Assembly: GCA_019245255.1 (NCBI GenBank)
Contig: JAFARV010000241.1
Span: forward strand, 1-5,684
From: Acidobacteriaceae bacterium
Lineage (GTDB): Bacteria; Acidobacteriota; Terriglobia; Bryobacterales; Bryobacteraceae
Reading direction: 5' to 3'
DNA: 5,684 nucleotides
Within the stretch, counting starts at the first letter, position 1. Every line of letters begins with the position of its first letter. The notes beneath the pieces were generated by a model that searched no databases, had not been told where the DNA came from, and was given only the letters and a program-made list of their open reading frames with translations. The translations under genes and the position numbers were made by a program. Shown piece by piece: positions 1-5,684 of this stretch.

Positions 1-2382
1 CGCAAGGACCTGTCGGCCACCTTAGGAGGGCCCGTCGTGAAGAACAGAACGTTCTTTTTCGCCGACGTAGAATCTCTCTGGTCAACAAGTTCTAGCGCAG
101 GCACTCTGCAAACCTTTGAAACCCCAGAATTTGTAAGCTGGGCCCAACAGAATTTTCCCAACACCCTTGGTACTTCGATCTTGAGCAAGAACCGGGCCAG
201 TGCTGTCACACAGAGTGGCGTAGCCGAAACAGCTCAACAGTACTTCGGAAACGCGTGCGGGACGCCCGCGGCGTCAAACATCCCTTGTAACCTGCCCGTG
301 CTTGCGGAAGGAAGCTCCCTTCTGAGCCCGTTTTACAACGGATTACAATATAGCTTCCGTGGAGACCAATATTTCGGACAGAAGGATCGTATCTACGGAA
401 GTTATGGAAACGACACATTCAACCTGCAACACCTGAATGTTCGGCCAAACTTCACCAATGAGGATTTCCAGAATAACTGGTACGCACAAACAGACTGGAC
501 GCACACATTTAGCTCGACGCTTCTGTTTGAGTTCGGATTTGGCGCGAACGCCGTGGGCGGTGAGAATGGACAGAACGGCAACAACAGTATTCCGCAGATC
601 AATGTTACCGGACAGAGCATTGGCTTCACCAACTCATGGGGACCCGGTGAATATCGTTCGCACAGTTACAATTGGCGCGACGTTCTCAACTGGGTACACG
701 GCGCTCATACCTTCAAGTTCGGAAGCAACGGTTCGCATCAGGACGAAGAGGGCGACTTTACACCGGTAAATAACCGGCCGACGTTCACATTTAATAATTT
801 GCTGGATTTAGTCCAGGACCAGCCATACAGCGAAACGGGAGTGGCGTATAACCCGCTTACCGGCAACGTGGGAACAGTAAATTTTGGCGGCCAGCTGACC
901 GCATACGGGGTCTTTGCCCAGGATGATTGGAAGGCTCGTTCCAACTTATCGTTCACGTTTTCGTTACGGTGGGACAACCTGGGGAATCACTATCCATGGG
1001 GCAATAATTTCCAATTCAGCAATCTGATCCTCGGTTCCGGAAGCACGTTCGCACAGCAAGTCGCCAACGCGTCCGTCAGGCCGGTAAAAGATGTTTTTGC
1101 GCAGTCGCTCAACAATAACTGGAGTCCCAGAATCGGCTTTGCTTGGGACCCATCCCACAACGGCATTTGGAGCATACGAGGCGGCGTTGGGGTGTATCAC
1201 GACTGGATTGCGCTCGGTCAAACTGTGGATCAAATGCGCAACAATCCTCCCGGCGTGGTTACACCTAGCTTTGTTTCAGGCGTGACGGCGATCCAGCCAC
1301 TGTTCGCGATCGCGCCAAATGCAACGTATCCTTTCAACTACCCTTTGCCTTCCATTCCCGCAGGGCAGTTGAACTCGCAGGGTGGTCTTGTTGGCCTTCA
1401 GGCGGCAGTCACCGCCCTCGACCGAAAGATAAAAGCTCCCTACGCAGTTAATTACGTCATCGGAGTGGAACATCAGTTGCCGTGGAAACTGGTCGCGGGT
1501 GCGAACTACTCTGGCTCGCGCGGATACGATCAATTGAGCGGAACCGACGTGAACCGCTTTAACGGTTCCCTAATTGCGAATAACGGAACATTAGTGCGGC
1601 TGAATCCAAGCTTTGGATCAATCGACTATGTAAGCAACAAAAACGCGAGTACGTACAATGCAATGATTCTGGCGCTTCGTCGAACAGTAGGCGCGCGCGC
1701 CACATTTCAGGCGTCCTATACGCTGTCCCATGCCATGGATTATCCCGAAGCAGGGACTCGCTTTGACCAGGACAACGGGCTTAATATCCCGGATCCCACT
1801 GCCTATTCAACATATTGGGGTGACGCGAACTGGGATGTTCGTCATCGGTTCTCGTTTTCGGGAATGTACACGCTCCCTGGGCCAAAGAGCGGTTGGATAA
1901 AACCTTTTGCATCCGGCTGGCAAATCAGTACGATCGCAGCGATACAAACCGGCACGCCCTTCTGGGTGTACACCACGGCGCCGTTTGGGGCAGGTGGCGA
2001 CTATAACGCGGACGGCCTGAACTGGGATGTACCTAATGCGCCGAATACGAACTACACGGGATCGCACGGAGAGCACGCATATCTCAACGGTTTGTTTTCT
2101 GCCAGCGCTTTTCCTGCTCCAGCGCCAGGCACCGAAGGTAACCTCAAGCGCAACATCTACACAAATCCGGGAATGTTGAATCTGGATGCCAGTCTTTTGA
2201 AAAACACGCATATTCCGTTAGGCGAAGCGGGGAACCTACAGCTCAAATTCGATTTCATCAACGTCTTGAATCGGGTAAATCTTGGCCCTGTAGACGCCAA
2301 CATGGCGGATTCGACATTCGGGAAGTCAATCACGACTCTCAATCCTAGAAGCATCCAACTAGGCGCCCGGATCTCGTTCTAG
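1..2382 (+). CDS. Oar-like TonB-dependent receptor, beta-barrel part (5' end outside window)
   Basis: Outer-membrane barrel that would import a large substrate, perhaps an oligosaccharide, using TonB energy. Frame 1 is open from base 1, so 793 residues are seen and the true start lies upstream. The first residues, RKDLSATLGGPVVKNRTFFF, match the LGGP-x-x-K-N-x-TFFF block that follows the plug in Oar-like receptors. Later family blocks, in window residue numbers, are FAQDDW (305-310), NWSPRIGFAWDP (373-384), YAVNYVIGVEHQLP (481-494), YTLSHAMD (573-580), WDVRHRF (611-617) and the closing strand RSIQLGARISF (783-793), whose terminal Phe is the usual outer-membrane assembly signal. Cys86 and Cys96 could form a loop disulfide. 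Family members usually have about 1000 or more residues, so an N-terminal carboxypeptidase-regulatory-like domain and the plug are probably missing to the left. The barrel looks intact. The substrate cannot be read from sequence; a carbohydrate is inferred from the neighbours. Confidence 0.93.
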   Translation, partial: RKDLSATLGGPVVKNRTFFFADVESLWSTSSSAGTLQTFETPEFVSWAQQNFPNTLGTSILSKNRASAVTQSGVAETAQQYFGNACGTPAASNIPCNLPVLAEGSSLLSPFYNGLQYSFRGDQYFGQKDRIYGSYGNDTFNLQHLNVRPNFTNEDFQNNWYAQTDWTHTFSSTLLFEFGFGANAVGGENGQNGNNSIPQINVTGQSIGFTNSWGPGEYRSHSYNWRDVLNWVHGAHTFKFGSNGSHQDEEGDFTPVNNRPTFTFNNLLDLVQDQPYSETGVAYNPLTGNVGTVNFGGQLTAYGVFAQDDWKARSNLSFTFSLRWDNLGNHYPWGNNFQFSNLILGSGSTFAQQVANASVRPVKDVFAQSLNNNWSPRIGFAWDPSHNGIWSIRGGVGVYHDWIALGQTVDQMRNNPPGVVTPSFVSGVTAIQPLFAIAPNATYPFNYPLPSIPAGQLNSQGGLVGLQAAVTALDRKIKAPYAVNYVIGVEHQLPWKLVAGANYSGSRGYDQLSGTDVNRFNGSLIANNGTLVRLNPSFGSIDYVSNKNASTYNAMILALRRTVGARATFQASYTLSHAMDYPEAGTRFDQDNGLNIPDPTAYSTYWGDANWDVRHRFSFSGMYTLPGPKSGWIKPFASGWQISTIAAIQTGTPFWVYTTAPFGAGGDYNADGLNWDVPNAPNTNYTGSHGEHAYLNGLFSASAFPAPAPGTEGNLKRNIYTNPGMLNLDASLLKNTHIPLGEAGNLQLKFDFINVLNRVNLGPVDANMADSTFGKSITTLNPRSIQLGARISF

Positions 2383-2410
2383 TCGCAACACGTACCCAAG
2401 CGATCCTGCG

Positions 2411-2427
2411 CACCGCTCCAGGCGGTG
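2411..2427 (+). terminator. small GC-rich hairpin after the receptor gene, possible weak terminator
   Basis: CACCGC (2411-2416) and GCGGTG (2422-2427) form a perfect 6-bp stem with a 5-base loop, 28 bases after the receptor stop codon. The following bases (ATCTCTATTC) are pyrimidine-rich but contain no run of T, so this is not a classical intrinsic terminator. It could be a processing or 3'-protection hairpin. The rest of the gap (2428-2528) is AT-richer; TATACA at 2443-2448 resembles a -10 box but has no matching -35 box at the right distance, so no promoter is called. Confidence 0.2.
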
Positions 2428-2528
2428 ATCTCTATTCAACTCTATACATATCTCTAAGTCAAATCCGATTATTCTTCGCAGCGTGCCGCTGAAACGTCTC
2501 TGATAAAAACTTGAACGATTAGCCACTA

Positions 2529-2557
2529 GTTTTCCAGAACTTTGTCAACTGGAAAAC
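2529..2557. repeat. perfect 9-bp inverted repeat just before the gene 2 start
   Basis: GTTTTCCAG (2529-2537) and CTGGAAAAC (2549-2557) are exact reverse complements separated by 11 bases. The right arm ends one base before the TTG start at 2559 and contains GGA (2551-2553), the only Shine-Dalgarno-like bases for that start. As RNA, the stem would hide the ribosome site. As DNA, the two arms could be half-sites for a dimeric regulator; the half-sites resemble those of LacI-family operators but in the opposite order and with a wide spacer. The repeat is seen directly; the role is inference. Confidence 0.55.
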
Positions 2558-2558
2558 C

Positions 2559-4538
2559 TTGGCCTTGAGACGATTCACCTTACTTTTTCTTGTTCCGAAA
2601 ATTATTTTTTCACTAACTTTCTACGTTGATTCGAGTGCGGGTAACGATTCAAGCGATGGATTAAGCCCATCTACACCCTGGCGAACGATAGCAAAAGTTA
2701 ACTCGACCAACCTGCAGCCGGGAGATGTTGTGCTCCTTAAGAAGGGAGACATCTGGAGAGAGCAGCTTTCGCCTACTCGCTCCGGAACGGCCGCGGCTCC
2801 GATCACTTTCGATGTGTACGGAACAGGAAATGCGCCAATTATCAGCGGGGCAGACGTACTTCTTGGGTGGCAGAAGGGGATTCTGCAGACGGTCAACGTT
2901 GCGGTTTCAGCCGGCGGGGACGATGCTTACGATGATGGCTCAAACCTATGGAATTCGACGCCGTATGTTGTCCTTTCCACGCCAGGCGCTGCTCGGCATT
3001 CTGGATTTCGATTTCAGAACATCGGCATAAAGCAAGGTACAACCATCAGCTCTGCGACTATTTCGCTGTATTACTACGACGCTGCTTACGATTCACCAAA
3101 CCTGAACATCTACGCAGAAGCCTCCGATAACGCCTCAAGCTTCTTAAGCGGAAATCCTTGGCCGGGTAATAGACCTCTCACGACTGCTAGCGTGCCCTGG
3201 AACCGGACCCAGGTTGGGACGGGCCGTGAGCCAATTCCCGTAACCGGTCCAGTGCAGGAGGTTATCAACCGTCCGGGATGGCAATCTGGTAACGCCTTGA
3301 ACATCATCGGATATGGCCGTTCGAGCGTAAGGCACGCAGCAGATGTCCTGGGCTATGAGGGCGGTGCCCCTGCAGTCCTGAACATAGCCTATATCGCCGG
3401 CTATGCACCGAACGTCTGGAGCATATCCCTTGCAACCCGACCGAATCAACTCTTTATCAACGGAGTTCGCGCGCAAGCTGTAAGTTCTCTCTACGGCTTG
3501 ATAGCGAACAATCAATGGTACTTTGATGCCGCCGCGAAGGTTTTGTATGTTTACAGCTCAATAAATCCGAACTCGCTGCTGATCGAAGCCTCACAGCGGA
3601 GCTTTGCGGCTGAAGTTCAGGCTGTGAGTCACGTCCAGATTAATAATATCGCGTTTCAGAAATCGAACGGATTTGGTGTTGACGTGAATAACTCCTCAAA
3701 CGTAACGATAAATAATTCGGAACTGTCGTGGAATGGCTCGAGCGGATTGGATGTGCAGGAGGGCAGTTTCAACATCGAAATGTATGGAGGATCCTCACAC
3801 GACAACGGATTCGTTCCAGAAGGCGACAATAATAATGTGGGCCTGGGCGGATTGGGGAAAGGGTCGTCGAACCTGACTATTTCAGGTGTAGACATCTACA
3901 ACGCCGCGAACGATAACATTGAAGTTTCGTCGACGGATATCGCCGGAGAAGTGCTCACCGGAGTGCTAATTGAAGGCTGTAATATTCACGGCGGCGGCGC
4001 GGGCGGCATTCGCGTGAGCGGACCAGGACACTCCGTTACCATTCAATACAACAACATCTTTGGAACGGCAGACCACGGGATCGTTTCCTCACAGTCAGAA
4101 CCGGGAACACCGTCGAACTTGAGTGTATATGGCAATACTGTTGTCTCAAATCTTCATGCCGGCGCTTACTTTCTGAATGGGGTCGTTCAGATGAATAACA
4201 ATTTGTTCTATAACAATAATGCAGCAGGAACCGGGCCCTATTTCGAATTGGGAGCAGAGAATACGGTCGCTAGCTTCAGCTCGGACTATAACCTGGCATT
4301 CGAGACTGCCGATCCCCAAGGCTGGTATTGGTACTTTCACGGCAGCGGGTACCGATTGTCTGATTACAAAGCACTTTCGGGCCAGGACGCACACTCAGTC
4401 GATGCCGATCCGGATCTCGTTGCTCCGGCACTGCTGAATTTCTCCCTGCAGCCGTCCTCCCCGGCGTCAGAAGCCGGCACGATCATCCCTGGAGTAACTC
4501 CGGGATCCGCTTTGGCTCCGAATATCGGCGCGAATTGA
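2559..4538 (+). CDS. secreted right-handed parallel beta-helix protein with an inserted jelly-roll-like domain
   Basis: Likely an extracytoplasmic polysaccharide-binding or lyase/hydrolase-type protein of the pectate-lyase-like fold; the reaction is not identifiable. The 659 residues read as follows: export signal (about 1-20), then FYVDSSAGNDSSDG...PWRTIAKVN (21-48), the usual N-terminal cap of these proteins. A nested domain follows (about 110-281), then the return to the host fold at NVWSISLATRPNQLFINGVR (285-304). About eight Asn/Gly-rich helix coils lie at about 356-554, for example SNVTINNSELSWNGSSGLDV and TGVLIEGCNIHGGGAGGIRV. The C-terminal block is SDYNLAF, GQDAHSVDADPDLV, LQPSSPASEAG (575-640), and the protein ends at PNIGAN where relatives often continue to a D-x-GAYE-like end. 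TTG at 2559 is chosen because the frame is closed by TAG at 2520 and there is no ATG or GTG before the signal; TTG at 2565 is the alternative. The signal is odd, with Pro13-Lys14 inside the hydrophobic stretch and no clear A-x-A site. Catalytic residues were not assigned. Confidence 0.88.
   Translation: MALRRFTLLFLVPKIIFSLTFYVDSSAGNDSSDGLSPSTPWRTIAKVNSTNLQPGDVVLLKKGDIWREQLSPTRSGTAAAPITFDVYGTGNAPIISGADVLLGWQKGILQTVNVAVSAGGDDAYDDGSNLWNSTPYVVLSTPGAARHSGFRFQNIGIKQGTTISSATISLYYYDAAYDSPNLNIYAEASDNASSFLSGNPWPGNRPLTTASVPWNRTQVGTGREPIPVTGPVQEVINRPGWQSGNALNIIGYGRSSVRHAADVLGYEGGAPAVLNIAYIAGYAPNVWSISLATRPNQLFINGVRAQAVSSLYGLIANNQWYFDAAAKVLYVYSSINPNSLLIEASQRSFAAEVQAVSHVQINNIAFQKSNGFGVDVNNSSNVTINNSELSWNGSSGLDVQEGSFNIEMYGGSSHDNGFVPEGDNNNVGLGGLGKGSSNLTISGVDIYNAANDNIEVSSTDIAGEVLTGVLIEGCNIHGGGAGGIRVSGPGHSVTIQYNNIFGTADHGIVSSQSEPGTPSNLSVYGNTVVSNLHAGAYFLNGVVQMNNNLFYNNNAAGTGPYFELGAENTVASFSSDYNLAFETADPQGWYWYFHGSGYRLSDYKALSGQDAHSVDADPDLVAPALLNFSLQPSSPASEAGTIIPGVTPGSALAPNIGAN
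2886..3401 (+). other. DNRLRE/CBM96-like jelly-roll domain nested in gene 2 (residues about 110-281)
   Basis: This segment interrupts a junction that in related beta-helix proteins normally reads straight from ISGAD-x-x-x-GW into NVW-x-x-x-LATxPNQ-x-x-x-NG. Its own blocks match my memory of an extracellular beta-sandwich unit found in many bacterial secreted proteins: GDDAYDDGS (120-128), FRFQNIGIKQGTTISSATIS (150-169), IYAEASDNASSF (184-195), RPLTTASVPW (205-214), VQEVINRPGWQSGNALNII (232-250) and a final LNIAYI strand (274-279). Such units are usually structural or carbohydrate-binding. The family label is from recognition, not a search; boundaries are good to about 10 residues. Confidence 0.65.
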
Positions 4539-4586
4539 AGAGTTCCGAACCGCTGACGCACGGCAGACCTGAGCAGAGTAACATTG

Positions 4587-4605
4587 CTCGAGGGGCTCAC
4601 TCGAG
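4587..4605. repeat. CTCGAG hairpin between genes 2 and 3
   Basis: CTCGAG (4587-4592) and CTCGAG (4600-4605) pair across a 7-base loop. Each arm is also self-palindromic. No T run follows, so it does not look like an intrinsic terminator, and read-through from gene 2 into gene 3 is plausible. Confidence 0.35.
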
Positions 4606-4615
4606 GCTTGCGACC

Positions 4616-4621
4616 GAAGAG
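4616..4621 (+). promoter_or_regulatory. ribosome binding site candidate for gene 3
   Basis: GAAGAG lies four bases before the ATG at 4626. The spacing is short but usable, and it supports this ATG over the in-frame GTG at 4635, which has no purine-rich stretch at the right distance. Confidence 0.4.
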
Positions 4622-4625
4622 TCAA

Positions 4626-5684
4626 ATGTCTGCCGTGAACAGCCGTAGCTTGTTCCGCTGCCCACGAATTTGCCGTTTAACGCCTCATACGATTCGCGTT
4701 TGCCTCATCGCCGTCCTGCTACTCGGTCCGGCTCCGGGCGTGGAAGCTCCATCCGTCAAGCCGCTTGACGCTCAGTCGAGCCTACGGATTTCAACCGCAT
4801 TGAGTCTCGTCCGTATTCCGCTTCGAGGGCCGGTTCCATCAGCTTCAGCTGTTCATCTCTGGACGGCAGGCGGGGAATTCGAGTCGTTCCAGATCGTAGT
4901 CGGCGCGTCGCGCAGCAGGATAAGTAAGGTCAATATCAGCGTGTTCGACTTGAAAGGTCCTCACGGCAGCAGCATCTCAAAGTCTCACTTCCAGCTTTAC
5001 CTGGAGCACTACGTGCACGTTAGCAGATCAAGCCCCGACCTGGGCGGTACAAACCGGCCAGGCCCCCCGGGTTTGTATCCGGATGCGCTTATCCCGTTTC
5101 GAGAGCGAGCCTCGATGTCTCGGATCCAGCCTGCCGAGTTGAGCGCCGCTCCATTCGATATCGAAGCAAACACGAACCAGCCGGTCTGGGTGGATCTTTT
5201 CACGCCGAGGAACGCCGCGCCTGGCAACTATACCGGCGCCTTTGAAGTGCACTCAGATCAGGGCAGCGTCACAGGAAAGATTACAGTCACGGTTTGGAAT
5301 TTTAGCCTGCCACTTACACCGACTCTAAAATCGAGCTTCGCATTCGGGAATGGCGACGCTGGGACGCTAGGTGAGGAAAAAGAACTTCTGACCAACAAAG
5401 TGTCACCGATCTCGTCAGCTCCGGAAAACGAAAGAACGCTGATCGACGATTTTGGCCTTACGGCTAAGAATTTGGGTTTTTTCAGCAATGCCAACTACGG
5501 CCACTGCGTCATGGACGCGCCACCGACCGTTCGCGAAATCAAGCGCAAGGCCGAGCACCAGCAGCATGACCTTTTTCTGTACAACTACACGGCTGACGAA
5601 ATCGGCGATTGCACTTTTTTGTACGACATGCTGAAGCAATGGGCAAGGAACCTGCACTTGGCAGGAATCAAGAACCTGGTAACG
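4626..5684 (+). CDS. exported DUF4091/GH123-type glycoside hydrolase, N-terminal 353 residues (3' end outside window)
   Basis: Probably hydrolyses a glycosidic bond outside the cytoplasm. GH123 enzymes release beta-linked N-acetylgalactosamine by substrate-assisted catalysis, but related DUF4091 proteins are mostly untested, so the substrate is left open. The frame is open to the window edge. An Arg-rich start leads into a hydrophobic stretch (about 25-34, VCLIAVLLLG), a likely signal peptide; the cleavage site is unclear because VEA (39-41) is followed by Pro. An N-terminal beta-sandwich carries family blocks LWTAGGEFESFQIVV (78-92), LYLEHYVHV (124-132), PGLYPDALIPF (148-158), QPVWVDLFTPRNAAPGNYTG (185-204) and VTVWNFSLPLTPTLKSSF (221-238). 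The catalytic domain then begins, and NYTADE (320-325) has an Asp324-Glu325 pair that fits the catalytic pair of GH123. The visible part ends at AGIKNLVT, inside the barrel. The start is 87 bases after the gene 2 stop on the same strand, so co-transcription is likely. The upstream TGA at 4554 limits other starts. Confidence 0.85.
   Translation, partial: MSAVNSRSLFRCPRICRLTPHTIRVCLIAVLLLGPAPGVEAPSVKPLDAQSSLRISTALSLVRIPLRGPVPSASAVHLWTAGGEFESFQIVVGASRSRISKVNISVFDLKGPHGSSISKSHFQLYLEHYVHVSRSSPDLGGTNRPGPPGLYPDALIPFRERASMSRIQPAELSAAPFDIEANTNQPVWVDLFTPRNAAPGNYTGAFEVHSDQGSVTGKITVTVWNFSLPLTPTLKSSFAFGNGDAGTLGEEKELLTNKVSPISSAPENERTLIDDFGLTAKNLGFFSNANYGHCVMDAPPTVREIKRKAEHQQHDLFLYNYTADEIGDCTFLYDMLKQWARNLHLAGIKNLVT

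Larger units (their letters stand above)
4559..4637. repeat. perfect 10-bp inverted repeat enclosing a hairpin and overlapping the gene 3 start codon
   Basis: CACGGCAGAC (4559-4568) and GTCTGCCGTG (4628-4637) are exact reverse complements. The right arm begins at the G of the gene 3 ATG and covers codons 2-4. Between the arms lies a second, smaller hairpin (CTCGAG twice). In mRNA this would make a long stem closing on the start codon, with the Shine-Dalgarno-like GAAGAG in the internal loop. Translational control or a gene 2-gene 3 processing site is possible; neither is shown. Confidence 0.5.

Noticed and set aside
24..39. A strong AGGAGG Shine-Dalgarno-like sequence seven bases before an in-frame GTG at 37, which would start a plugless receptor.
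   Set aside because: The bases encode the conserved Leu-Gly-Gly-Pro motif of the family, and the frame continues upstream to base 1 with family-like residues. The match is most simply a by-product of the codons; the gene is treated as cut by the window edge.
437..769. A 110-codon plus-strand open frame in another phase within the receptor.
   Set aside because: Composition is Arg- and Thr-rich, as expected of a shifted frame, and the overlapping receptor frame has strong family motifs.
1807..2211. A 134-codon open frame on the minus strand inside the receptor gene.
   Set aside because: It lies wholly opposite a well-supported coding region, is Arg- and Val-rich with no recognisable motif, and has no context of its own.
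2443..2448. TATACA as a -10 promoter element for gene 2.
   Set aside because: No -35-like sequence lies 16-18 bases upstream; the bases there are GC-rich hairpin sequence.
3144..3515. A 123-codon minus-strand open frame inside gene 2.
   Set aside because: It is antisense to the recognisable nested domain and host-fold blocks, with no family resemblance.
4587..4605. The CTCGAG hairpin as an intrinsic terminator ending transcription after gene 2.
   Set aside because: The stem is only six pairs and no T tract follows; GCTTGCGACC comes next.
5009..5657. Several minus-strand open frames of about 72-80 codons near the right edge, and a short plus-strand frame at 5452-5634.
   Set aside because: All overlap the plus-strand hydrolase frame, which is open without a stop from 4626 to the window end and carries clear family blocks.

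Overview
The window holds three genes, all on the + strand. They encode exported or envelope proteins that fit a glycan-uptake and glycan-breakdown locus. Gene 1 is cut by the left edge and gene 3 by the right edge, so only gene 2 is complete. The best guess for the organism is an Acidobacteriota bacterium, perhaps Bryobacterales/Solibacter-like. The receptor is of the Oar-like TonB-dependent type that is heavily expanded in that phylum, with the conserved LGGP, FAQDDW, SPRIGFAWDP and DVRHRF blocks. The YVDSSAGNDSSDG start of gene 2 is also common there. Base composition is moderate GC by eye. This placement is inferred from protein style and is not proved by a marker gene.

Layout. Positions 1-2382 carry the beta-barrel part of an outer-membrane TonB-dependent receptor whose N-terminal extension and plug lie upstream. 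A 176-base gap (2383-2558) follows. It has a small GC-rich hairpin shortly after the receptor stop and a perfect 9-bp inverted repeat that ends one base before the next start codon. Positions 2559-4538 encode a secreted right-handed parallel beta-helix protein (659 aa, TTG start) with a separate jelly-roll-like domain inserted into its N-terminal part. An 87-base gap (4539-4625) carries a CTCGAG hairpin enclosed by a perfect 10-bp inverted repeat whose right arm overlaps the start codon of gene 3. Positions 4626-5684 encode the first 353 residues of an exported DUF4091/GH123-type glycoside hydrolase, ending 28 residues after a likely catalytic Asp-Glu pair.

How they may work together (inference). 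The beta-helix protein and the hydrolase would act on a polysaccharide or glycoconjugate outside the cell or in the periplasm, and the receptor would import the released oligosaccharide. No SusD-like lipoprotein, transporter or regulator is visible here. No RNA genes, CRISPR arrays, insertion sequences or phage genes were seen. I found no clearly undescribed system. The points most worth a second look are the nested domain in gene 2, the two inverted repeats placed on translation start sites, and the linkage of the three genes.
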